From assembly GCF_016786305.1 (NCBI RefSeq), contig NZ_JADWYV010000013.1: a stretch of 64,000 nt of DNA. One strand, given 5' to 3'. Shown in pieces: positions 17,917-25,551 of this stretch. How positions within the stretch are numbered: the first letter of the stretch is position 1; each line of letters opens with the position of its first letter. The stretch comes from Pseudofrankia nepalensis (GTDB lineage: Bacteria; Actinomycetota; Actinomycetes; Frankiales; Frankiaceae). Position numbers and translations under genes: made by a program. The notes beneath the pieces are model-generated. The model worked only from the letters and a program-made list of their open reading frames with translations. It was not told the origin of the DNA and did no database searches.

Positions 17917-18543
17917 GTGACGTTCAGCCTGCCGCCGTCGGTCGAGGTCCGGGACCGCCGGGTGCGTCGTTCGCGGGCCGCGCTGTTGCGGGCGGCGATC
18001 GAGCTGGTGACGGAGCGGGGCACGGCCGCGGTGCCGATCTCGGAGCTCGCCGAGGCGGCGGACGTGAGCAGGCAGGTGCTCTATCAGCAGTTCGGGGACC
18101 GGGACGCGCTCCTGCTCGAGGCGGCGCTGGATCTCGCCCGGCGTGATCTGATGCCGCGGCTCGGAGATCCCGCGGCCACGGTCCCGGGCCGGGCCCGGTC
18201 GCTGGCGCTGGCGCGGCATTTCGCGGAGTACCGCGGGTTCTACCGGGCGGTGATGACGGGGTCGACCGCGTTCGCGCTGAGCAGGGCGTTGGAGGGCCTG
18301 CTCGTCCCGTTCAACCGGCGGCTTTTCCACGAGGCTTTCGGCGGGACGCTGGACGCGCGCACGGTCGACGACCTGGCGACGTACCTGACCGGCGGCGGGC
18401 ACGCCTTCGTCTATTCCTGGCTGATCGACGGGGATGATCCGCTCGATCCGGAGGAGTTCGCCGACCGGCTCACCCGGATGGTGTCCGTCGTCGTGGACGC
18501 GCTGCTCGCGAGGCACGCGGCCGGTGGCGAGGCGGTCCCGTGA
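17917..18543 (+). CDS. TetR family transcriptional regulator
   Basis: Regulator of 208 aa from the GTG at 17917. The HTH near residues 20-65 reads VPISELAEAADVSRQVLYQQF then GDRDALLLEAAL. No Shine-Dalgarno precedes the start, but an AT-rich stretch with -10-like hexamers (GATAAT, ATTATC) ends only 6 nt before it, so the mRNA may be leaderless. A TTG at 17881 could add 12 residues but would lie in the promoter-like stretch. The gene precedes a carboxylesterase in the same direction, which it may control. Confidence 0.82.
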   Translation: MTFSLPPSVEVRDRRVRRSRAALLRAAIELVTERGTAAVPISELAEAADVSRQVLYQQFGDRDALLLEAALDLARRDLMPRLGDPAATVPGRARSLALARHFAEYRGFYRAVMTGSTAFALSRALEGLLVPFNRRLFHEAFGGTLDARTVDDLATYLTGGGHAFVYSWLIDGDDPLDPEEFADRLTRMVSVVVDALLARHAAGGEAVP

Positions 18544-18724
18544 CGTCCAGCGACGGTCCCGGCGCGTGGGCTGAACTCCGTGCGGCGGCCGTGCTCACTG
18601 GTCGCGACGCGGTGCGCTCGCCGCCGCGGAAGGGGATGCGGCGCCGTCGGTCCCGCGTGGACCGATACGTGGCAGGAGTGGTCAGGCTTTCTGGTGCTGG
18701 TGATCAAACCGAGAGGACGGTTCG

Positions 18725-20272
18725 ATGAACTTAGAGGAGACCTCCGGGGTGGGGCGCTCAGGCGAGGTGCAGGCGCGCATCGCCCCCGGAGCGGTGCGCG
18801 GCCGTTGGGAGGGCGGGCTGGCCGTCTTCCGGGGTGTTCCGTTCGCGCGGCCGCCGGTGGGGGAGGACCGGTTCGCGGCGCCGCGGCCGGTCCCCGCGTG
18901 GGACGGCGCGCGGGAGGCGTTCGCCTTCGGCCCGCCGCCTCCCCAGGATGTGGGGATTCCCGGGCGGAGCGGTGTTCTGGAGGCGTCGGCGGGCGACGGC
19001 TGGTTGACGGTCAACGTCTGGTCGCCGGAGCCGGACCCGGCGGCCCGGCGCCCGGTCATGGTGTGGATCTACGGCGGGGCGTACAAGCTCGGTTTCTCGG
19101 GCAGCCCGGGCTACGACGCCCACCAGATCGCCGCGGACGGCGACGTCGTCGTGGTCTCCTTCAACTATCGCGTTGGCATCGAGGGGTTCGCGCATATCGC
19201 GGGCGCGCCGGCGAACCGTGGGCTGCTCGACCAGGTCGCGGCGCTCGAATGGGTGCGTGACAACATCGCGGCCTTTGGTGGTGACCCCGAGCGGGTCACG
19301 GTCTTCGGTGAGTCGGCGGGGGCGGGGTCCATCGCCGCGCTGCTGGCGATGCCGCGCGCGGCGGGCCTGTTCCGGCGGGCGATCCTGCAGAGCCCGGCCG
19401 GCATCTTCTTCTCGGACGCGCTGGCGGCCGACATCGCGGCCGCCATCGCCGCGGCCGCGGGACAGCGGGCGACGGTCGAGGACCTGTCCTTGGTGGATCC
19501 CTACCAGCTGGTGGACGCCGGCGCTGTCGTGACCACCAAGATGCGCGAGCACGCGGACCGGTGGGGACCGGTGGCCCACACGATCTCGCCGTTCGCCCCG
19601 GTCGTCGACGGTGACGTGCTCCCAGTCGCTCCCTGGGAGGCGCTGGCCGCCGGGTCGGCGCGGGACGTCGAGCTGATCATCGGGCACAACCGCGACGAGT
19701 GCCGGCTGTTCACCGTCCTCGCCGGTCAGCACGGCCACGTCGGACAGGACGACGCGGCGGTCGCGCTGCGCGCCTTCGGCCCTGGTCCCGACGGTGAGCG
19801 GGCCTACCGCGCGGCCTTCCCGGACGCCTCGGCCGGGCAGCTGCACGAGCTCGTCCAGACCGACTGGCTGTTCCGCATGCCCACCCTGCACCTGGCCGAC
19901 GCGCAGAACGCCGGCGGCGGCCGCGCCCACCTCTACGAGCTGACCTGGCCGGCCCCCGGCGGCGACGGGGTGCTGGGCGCCTGCCACGGCCTCGACGGCC
20001 CGCTGGTGTTCGGCACCTTCGCCGCGCACCTCGGCCCCCTGCTCCTCGGCCCCGAGCCGCCCGCCGAAGCGAGAACGCTGGCCGCCCGGATCCGCGGCGC
20101 CTGGACCGACTTCGCCAGCACGGGCGACCCGGGCTGGCCCGCCTACGACCCCGAACGGCGACTCACCCAGGTCTTCGACGCGCCCCCGACCGTCACCCCC
20201 TATCCAGAGGAGAAATCCCGGGCGCTGTGGCGGGACCACGTCTTCTCCGCCCTGCCCCTGCTCGTCCCGTAG
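18725..20272 (+). CDS. Type B carboxylesterase
   Basis: Esterase of 515 aa. The nucleophile is Ser197 in VTVFGESAGAGSIAALLA; the oxyanion motif is WIYGGAYKLGFSG; the N-terminal signature FRGVPFARPPVGEDRF is typical of carboxylesterase/lipase family VII. The acid is likely in GHNRDECRLF and the His in GACHGLDGPLVFGTF. No signal peptide, so it should act in the cytoplasm. The ATG is preceded by GAGAGGA. It follows the TetR gene by about 180 nt, a range where I see no other gene. Confidence 0.9.
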   Translation: MNLEETSGVGRSGEVQARIAPGAVRGRWEGGLAVFRGVPFARPPVGEDRFAAPRPVPAWDGAREAFAFGPPPPQDVGIPGRSGVLEASAGDGWLTVNVWSPEPDPAARRPVMVWIYGGAYKLGFSGSPGYDAHQIAADGDVVVVSFNYRVGIEGFAHIAGAPANRGLLDQVAALEWVRDNIAAFGGDPERVTVFGESAGAGSIAALLAMPRAAGLFRRAILQSPAGIFFSDALAADIAAAIAAAAGQRATVEDLSLVDPYQLVDAGAVVTTKMREHADRWGPVAHTISPFAPVVDGDVLPVAPWEALAAGSARDVELIIGHNRDECRLFTVLAGQHGHVGQDDAAVALRAFGPGPDGERAYRAAFPDASAGQLHELVQTDWLFRMPTLHLADAQNAGGGRAHLYELTWPAPGGDGVLGACHGLDGPLVFGTFAAHLGPLLLGPEPPAEARTLAARIRGAWTDFASTGDPGWPAYDPERRLTQVFDAPPTVTPYPEEKSRALWRDHVFSALPLLVP

Positions 20273-20466
20273 CACCGAGTCGAAGGCGGCCATGGCCGCG
20301 GCCGCCAAGACGACCCGATGGCCATATCCCGAGAACTGGCCGACACAACGCGGCCTGAGCGCGGTCCTGACACCATTGCGGCCGCCAGGACGCGAAATTC
20401 CGCCTTTCCAGCGCCCGACGTGTCTCGTCTTCCCGTGACATTCCCCTGACATTCCAGGAGTACCCG

Positions 20467-21867
20467 ATGGCTCACCGGCCCGATCCCGAAATCACCGCTA
20501 TCGCGGCGGCCCCACCGCCGATGCGGACGACGCGCGAGCGACACTCAGGAATCCTGCTCGACAAGTTATCGCCCAGGCGGACGTGGCATCGGCCCGCGCG
20601 TACGCGCCTGGCCGCCCTGGCCGCCCTGGCCGCCCTGGCCGCCGCGAGTCTTCTCGCGACCGCCGGATGCGGAGGCGGTGACGGCGACGGCGCCGAGGAC
20701 CCGCCGACGGCCAGCGCCTCGAACGCGGCCGGGGTGCTCGGGCCGAAGGCCCCAGCCCAGGGCGAGCCGGTCCGGATCGGGGTGATCTCGGACGGCAAGG
20801 GGGCCTTCGGGGACATGTCCGTGCAGTTCGCCGTGGCTGACGCCACCGCCGCGTACCTGAACGAGCACCGCTCCGGCATCGGCGGCCGGCCCATCCAGCT
20901 GGTCACGTGCGAGGCCCAGGCCGACCCGAGCAAGAGCGTCGACTGCGCGAACCGCATGATCGAGGAAGACGTCGTCGCCGTCGTCCTGCCCGAGCTGACG
21001 GCGACGGACGACGTGTGGAAGACGCTGCACGACGCCAAGATGCCGGTGATGCTCTTCGGCGCGAGCAGTGCCACCCTGCTGGCCGACGCCGCCTCGACCT
21101 TCACTCTCGGTGACCCGCTGTTTGGTCGTGTCGAGCTGCCCATCGAGCTCGCCAAGGACGCCGGCACGGACAAGGTGGCCGCCGTCGTGATCGACGTGCC
21201 CGCCGCGCTGAGCCTCTATGACACGATCGCGCCGCCCGTGTTCGAGGAGGCCGGCGTCGAGCTCGACGTCGTCCGGGTCCCGCCGGGCACCGCCGACATG
21301 ACGCCCCAGATGCAGAACGTGGCCGCCAGCGGCGCCGGTGTCGTGCAGATCGTGGGGAATGACGCGTTCTGCATCAGCGCGCTGAACGGCCTGCGGGCGG
21401 TCGGCTACCAGGGGAAGATCACGGTGATCGCGCAGTGCATCACCGACGCGACCCGTAAGGCGGTACCAGGAGACGTGCTCGAGGGGATCGCGATGGCCGC
21501 CGCGACGCCGATCGGAACCGACAACCCCTCGACCCGCCTGTACAACGCCGTCGCGGAGACCTACGGAAAAGACATCGACACCAGCACCGCCGCCGGAGTC
21601 AGCATGTTCATCGCGCTCGCCGGCTTCCAGGCGGCCACCGAGGGGATCTCGCCGGACGCCATCACCTCGGAGGCCATCGTCTCCACCATCAGGGCGATGC
21701 CGGAGAAGGAACTGCCCGGCGCGGGCGGACTGCAATTCCGCTGCAACGGCAAGGCCAGCCCGGCGGAGCCCGCGATCTGCGTCCGCGGCGGTCTGATCAC
21801 CACCCTGGACGCGAAGGGTCAGCCCGCCGAGTACCAGACAGCCGGCGCCTCGCCCATCGAGGACTGA
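20467..21867 (+). CDS. Branched-chain amino acid-type ABC substrate-binding lipoprotein (orphan)
   Basis: Peripla_BP_6 family receptor of 466 aa. A hydrophobic stretch (LAAL repeats) leads to ATAGCGGG with the lipidated Cys at residue 68. The n-region of about 47 aa before the hydrophobic core is unusually long; an internal ATG at 20524 would shorten it, but AGGAG lies 6 nt before the ATG at 20467. The mature part starts VRIGVISDGKGAFGDMSVQF. No permease or ATPase gene adjoins it, so it may use the transporter at 3.7-7.5 kb or one outside the window. Confidence 0.85.
   Translation: MAHRPDPEITAIAAAPPPMRTTRERHSGILLDKLSPRRTWHRPARTRLAALAALAALAAASLLATAGCGGGDGDGAEDPPTASASNAAGVLGPKAPAQGEPVRIGVISDGKGAFGDMSVQFAVADATAAYLNEHRSGIGGRPIQLVTCEAQADPSKSVDCANRMIEEDVVAVVLPELTATDDVWKTLHDAKMPVMLFGASSATLLADAASTFTLGDPLFGRVELPIELAKDAGTDKVAAVVIDVPAALSLYDTIAPPVFEEAGVELDVVRVPPGTADMTPQMQNVAASGAGVVQIVGNDAFCISALNGLRAVGYQGKITVIAQCITDATRKAVPGDVLEGIAMAAATPIGTDNPSTRLYNAVAETYGKDIDTSTAAGVSMFIALAGFQAATEGISPDAITSEAIVSTIRAMPEKELPGAGGLQFRCNGKASPAEPAICVRGGLITTLDAKGQPAEYQTAGASPIED
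20608..20643 (+). repeat. Four tandem copies of a 9-bp unit in the signal peptide
   Basis: CTGGCCGCC is repeated four times exactly and encodes LAALAALAALAA, the hydrophobic core of the signal peptide. Slippage here would change signal-peptide length in steps of three residues without a frameshift. Confidence 0.8.
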
Positions 21868-21899
21868 GACCGCCCGGACTGGAGGAGGTGAAACATCCG

Positions 21900-22382
21900 G
21901 TGGACGACCGGCCCGTGACGATGCCGCCCCCGCCCTCGCTGGTGCCGATGGCGCAGGTGTGCTGCAACGTCGGGCCGGTCGTCTCGCTCGGGCCGGCCAC
22001 CTACGGCGAGCGCCGGTACGTGTCGCTGGGCGACGGAAGCGTCCGCGGGCCGGAACTCAACGGCGCGCTGGTCGAGGGCGGCGTCGACTGGCAGATCGCG
22101 CGGTCCGACGGCGCGCTGGACATCTCCGCGCACTATGTCCTCCGGCTCGACGACGGCGCGCTGGTCGAGGTCCGCAGCGACGGCCTGCGGTACGGTCCGC
22201 CCGAGGTGATGGCACGCCTGGCGCGTGGTGAGGCGGTGCCAGCGGAGGAGTACTTCTTTCGCACCACCGTGCGCTTCACCACCGGCGCGCGAGCCTGGCT
22301 GCACCTCAACAGGACGCTCGCGCTCGCCGTCGGCCAGCGCGAGGCACGGCGGGTGGTGCTGGACTTCTACCGGGTCACCTGA
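21900..22382 (+). CDS. DUF3237 family protein
   Basis: Small cytoplasmic beta-barrel protein of about 160 aa. The family pattern is clear: RRYVSLGDGSVRGPELNG, then GGVDWQIARSDGALDISAHY and VRFTTGARAWLHLNRT. Function is unknown; relatives often sit beside esterases and aromatic genes. A GTG at 21888 lies within the GGAGGAGGTG ribosome site itself, so the next in-frame GTG at 21900, with about 9 nt spacing, is the better start. It follows the lipoprotein stop by 32 nt and may be in the same transcript. Confidence 0.75.
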   Translation: MDDRPVTMPPPPSLVPMAQVCCNVGPVVSLGPATYGERRYVSLGDGSVRGPELNGALVEGGVDWQIARSDGALDISAHYVLRLDDGALVEVRSDGLRYGPPEVMARLARGEAVPAEEYFFRTTVRFTTGARAWLHLNRTLALAVGQREARRVVLDFYRVT

Positions 22383-22560
22383 CCGAAATCCGGCAGGTCT
22401 GGAACCGCCAGCGTAAGGGCGAGGTTCTCCTCGATGTCGAGGATGTCGGCCTCGGGCACACCACCAGGCCGCGGTGGAACCCCGCGGACCAGTGGATCTG
22501 GTCCGAGCAGACCGTCCACCCTTCAGAGGTCGTCGCGGGACGGCCCGCGGTCTGGCCCAG
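22382..22560 (+). pseudogene. Serine recombinase fragment
   Basis: Directly after the DUF3237 stop, one frame reads TEIRQVWNRQRKGEVLLDVE, then LGHTTRPRWNPADQWIWSEQ and TVHP. This is the conserved middle of the recombinase domain of large serine recombinases in actinobacteria. There is no catalytic N-terminal resolvase domain and no zinc-ribbon end, so it is a remnant of an integrated element. Confidence 0.7.
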
Positions 22561-22600
22561 CCGGCGCCGCGGTCGGCGGGTCGAGAGCCAGGACCGCTGG

Positions 22601-23131
22601 TCAGTGAGGTTCTGATGGTCCCGTCGGTGTCGGTGCGTCAGGGGTTGGGAGGTGGCGAGCCAGGAGGCCGGCGAGGCGGTCCATCTCCGCGGTGGGGACC
22701 CGGTGATGGGCTGGTCGCTGTAGATGAGTGAACACGGCGGGGCCGCGTTCGTCTGGGGGCAGGTCCGGGGCCCGTGGGATCACATGGATATGGAGATGCT
22801 CGAAGCCGGTGGCCTCGCAGAAGCACGCGACGTAGGTCTTCTGGCAGCCGAGCGCCGCGGCGAGCGCGTTGCTCAGCCGCCAGGTCACCACTCCGAGCTC
22901 GGCTGCCTCGGCGGGCGTGAGGTCCGCCAGCGACAGGATGTGGCGGCGGGAGACGACGACGAGCCAGCCGGGCATGGCCGCGGTGAGCGCGTGGGCGACC
23001 CGCCAGCCGTCCGCGACGAGGATCCGTTCTCTGGGCGGGAGCGTCGCGGGGTCGGCCCCGTTCTGCGCGCACGAATAACAGCCGGTCGCGGGCGGGGGCG
23101 GCGAGCACGGGCCTTCGCCAGTCGGGGGCAC
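22601..23131 (-). CDS. HIT family hydrolase
   Basis: Histidine-triad nucleotide-binding protein of 176 aa from a GTG at 23131, which has GGGAG about 8 nt upstream. The catalytic motif is HLHIHVIPRAP, three residues after TGFE. A Cys pair in GCYSCAQNG near the N-terminus resembles the zinc-binding site of Hint-type proteins. VVVSRRHILSLADLTPAEA is the usual central block. A longer upstream reading frame exists but is Pro/Arg-rich and unconvincing. It probably hydrolyses a nucleoside phosphoramidate or dinucleotide. Confidence 0.8.
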   Translation of the reverse strand: MPPTGEGPCSPPPPATGCYSCAQNGADPATLPPRERILVADGWRVAHALTAAMPGWLVVVSRRHILSLADLTPAEAAELGVVTWRLSNALAAALGCQKTYVACFCEATGFEHLHIHVIPRAPDLPPDERGPAVFTHLQRPAHHRVPTAEMDRLAGLLARHLPTPDAPTPTGPSEPH

Positions 23132-23453
23132 GGGGTTGCTCCCTGGTCCTTTGTACTCGTGGTCGGCCGGGTGGTCAGGGGACGGGCTCGGCGAGGTGCC
23201 GGTGCTGTGGCCGCGACGCCCCCGCGCAGCACTGGTGATGCCGGCAGGTCCGGCTGCCGTTCCTGGCTGGCTATCGTAAGGCTGTGAGGGAGCCTCCGCG
23301 GGCCGCCCGAACCAGCCCGCCGGCCCGGCCGCGCACCGACGGAAGCTCGCGGCACAGCCGTAGTCGGCCCGCGGGGGAACCAGGTGCCGCCTCAGCACAA
23401 GTTGAGCTGGCTCACCACGACGACCAGGACCTCAAGGTCCATCGCGAGCATCT

Positions 23454-24701
23454 TCAGAGCCTGACGACGACCAGGGCGATGTCGTCGGGGCCGCCGTTGC
23501 TGACGTCGAGGCGGGTGAGCAGGGTGTCGGCCAGGACCTCGACGTCCAGCTCGCGGCACTCGGTGACGGCGTCGGTCAGGCGGCCCAGGCCGCTGTCGAT
23601 GTCCTCTCCTCGGCGTTCGATCAGTCCGTCGGTGTAGAGCACGAGGACGTCGCCCGGTGCGTAGGTCCCGCTGGCCTGGGGCCGGGGGACAGGCAGCGGG
23701 CGCACGCACAGCGGCGGGTCGGTGGCCTGGTCCAGGAGTTCGTAGGAGCCGCGTCCGGTGTGGGCGAGCACGGGTGGCGGGTGTCCGGCGTTGCTGTAGA
23801 TGATCAGGTGGCTGCGTCTGTCGATCAGGACCGAGACCACGGTCGTGCCGAGCGCGCCTTCGATGGACCGGGCATAGAGCCCGAGAATCTCCAGTGCCGG
23901 CGCGGGGCTTGGGATGGCGCGGATGGCGGTGCTCAGGGCGCTACGGAGCATGCCCATGACCGCGGCGGCCCCCAGCCCGTGGCCGACGACGTCGCCGACG
24001 GCGACCGCGGTGTTGTCGTGCGGGAGGTCGACGATCTCGTACCAGTCGCCGCAGACATTGAGTGAGGTCGACGCGGGCAGGTAGCGGACGGCGACATCGC
24101 GGTGGGCGGGCAGGTCCGGGGTACGGAGCATGACTTCCTGGAGAGTGAGCGCGACCTCGTGGGCGCGGGCGTGAGCTTCGCGGAGTTCCTCGTTGCGCTG
24201 CTGCGACTCCACCGCTCGTGCGTACAGTTCCGCCTGGAGGGCCCGCATCTGGTCCCGCTCGTCCTGGTCAGTCGTCAGGCGCTGGGCGCGGTGGGCCTCG
24301 ACGAACGCGGTCACGTCCTCGGAGCGGTGAAGGATCCACCTCACCGAGCCGTCCGGCGCGAGTACCGGAGTGTTGACCGGCGACCACCAGCGCTCCTCGA
24401 ACATACCCGGATGTCCCAGGACCGGGATGTCGTATTTCAGCAACGCCATCGTGTCCCGCCGCCTGGTATCCAGCACCCAGCGCAGAGAGGCGGTCAACCT
24501 CCGCACTCCGTCGGCGTTCGGGTCACCAGGATTGTCAGGAAAAGCTTCGAAGATGTGCCGTCCGACGAGGTCCTGCCGAGTCCGCCCGGTCAGCGCCAGG
24601 TAGGCCTGGTTTACGCCCACGATTATCAGATCCGGGTCCAGTACCAGGTACGGGGTGGCCGTGGCGGCGAACAGCGCTGCATAGTCAATGTCCGAAGTCA
24701 T
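23454..24701 (-). CDS. PAS domain / SpoIIE-type PP2C serine phosphatase
   Basis: Signalling phosphatase of 415 aa. Residues about 5-115 form a PAS domain (YLVLDPDLIIVGVNQAYLAL), then a coiled segment rich in Glu/Arg (about 135-185), then the PP2C/SpoIIE domain (about 190-415) with metal-binding Asp in CGDWYEIVDL and VAVGDVVGHGLGAA, and LVLYTDGLIERR, GGPDDIALVVVRL at the end. Such proteins usually act on anti-sigma antagonists. GGAGGGG lies 4 nt before the ATG. No anti-sigma partner adjoins, so the target is elsewhere. Confidence 0.9.
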   Translation of the reverse strand: MTSDIDYAALFAATATPYLVLDPDLIIVGVNQAYLALTGRTRQDLVGRHIFEAFPDNPGDPNADGVRRLTASLRWVLDTRRRDTMALLKYDIPVLGHPGMFEERWWSPVNTPVLAPDGSVRWILHRSEDVTAFVEAHRAQRLTTDQDERDQMRALQAELYARAVESQQRNEELREAHARAHEVALTLQEVMLRTPDLPAHRDVAVRYLPASTSLNVCGDWYEIVDLPHDNTAVAVGDVVGHGLGAAAVMGMLRSALSTAIRAIPSPAPALEILGLYARSIEGALGTTVVSVLIDRRSHLIIYSNAGHPPPVLAHTGRGSYELLDQATDPPLCVRPLPVPRPQASGTYAPGDVLVLYTDGLIERRGEDIDSGLGRLTDAVTECRELDVEVLADTLLTRLDVSNGGPDDIALVVVRL

Positions 24702-25009
24702 CGCACCCCTCCGCCCGCTGGTCTAGTAGCTGTGGTCCTCTCCCCGCAATCTAGCGACTGGCTATGCCGATGGGGCCGAGCACCATCTGTCGCTGAAGTC
24801 GAGTACCACCGCGCACAGGTGGCGACACCGTGTCGATGAGGTCGGGGCTTTGTCGCACATTTGGTAGTGAATTTCCGTCATTTGAGGGAGAGGGAACGCG
24901 GCGACGTCCGGTATCCGTCTGGGGCCGACGTATGTCGCGTTCCTTGTGGCGTCGGCGGTGGATCTCTCGGTGGTGGCGCTTCTGGTTGGCACGCGGCACC
25001 TCGCGGTAC

Positions 25010-25250
25010 ATGGCGGGCCTGCTGGTCGACGAGTTCGACAAGAGCGACTACGACCTGCCCAACGACCTGCTGACTCTGTTCGAGGACGCCGAGTTCGACC
25101 TGCTCGAGCTCATCCGGGTGCGTGAGACGGAGCGGCCTGGGCCTACCCGCGGACTGGGGAGGCACGGCGCTCGCGCGCGGTGGGGTGGTGCGTGCCCGCC
25201 AGTTCCCGATCGTCGTGGTCACCAGCAACGGGGAGCAGGACTTCCCGGTA
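25010..25250 (+). pseudogene. MoxR-like AAA ATPase remnant of a conflict-system type
   Basis: One frame reads LLVDEFDKSDYDLPNDLLTL, the Walker B block of the MoxR-type ATPases found with vWA/VMAP or CHAT proteins. A second frame shortly after reads VRARQFPIVVVTSNGEQDFP, the sensor-1 block of the same family. The two halves are out of frame, so a frameshift lies near 25140-25190, and Walker A and the C-terminal lid are missing. IS110 debris begins where the homology ends. Confidence 0.7.
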
Positions 25251-25350
25251 GTGAGCGGACAGGTAGGTGGACTTCGACCGGGCGGCTGAGGAGGCGGCTT
25301 CCCCGAGCGCTGCGCGTAGCCAGCTGTCGCCGCGGCGGGCGCGGCCGGAG
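25228..25350 (-). mobile_element. IS110-family transposase C-terminal remnant
   Basis: Reading the minus strand gives SGRARRGDSWLRAALGEAAS then SAARSKSTYLSAHYREV, the conserved end of IS110/IS116 transposases (their RKGNRWLR...AAARTKGTYLAAQY block). No N-terminal DEDD domain remains. It joins the MoxR remnant on one side and an end of an IS3-type element on the other. Confidence 0.75.
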
Positions 25351-25355
25351 TGGGT

Positions 25356-25425
25356 GCAGCGTGCCAAAACTCGATTCGGGGCGTGACCTGCGGTTTCGCT
25401 GTTCTATCAGGTGGCGCGGTGGTGC
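25356..25425 (-). mobile_element. Detached end of the IS element found at 44.8-45.7 kb
   Basis: This stretch matches, in reverse complement, the sequence around 45650-45716, including the last transposase codons and the downstream end (shared core CCAAAACTCGATTCGG, then CGTGACCTGCGGTTT), with a few substitutions and one missing G. It marks the end of a second, otherwise deleted copy. Confidence 0.75.
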
Positions 25426-25551
25426 TCGCGTATTCTCGGCGGGCGCTTGGTATGACTGCTGCGTCGTGAGAGTGACTGTTCATGCTGTCAGCGTCAGGGG
25501 AGCGGTGGCTGTCGCGACAGTGCGGCCCGACGGGCGTTACGGGGGCGGAGG

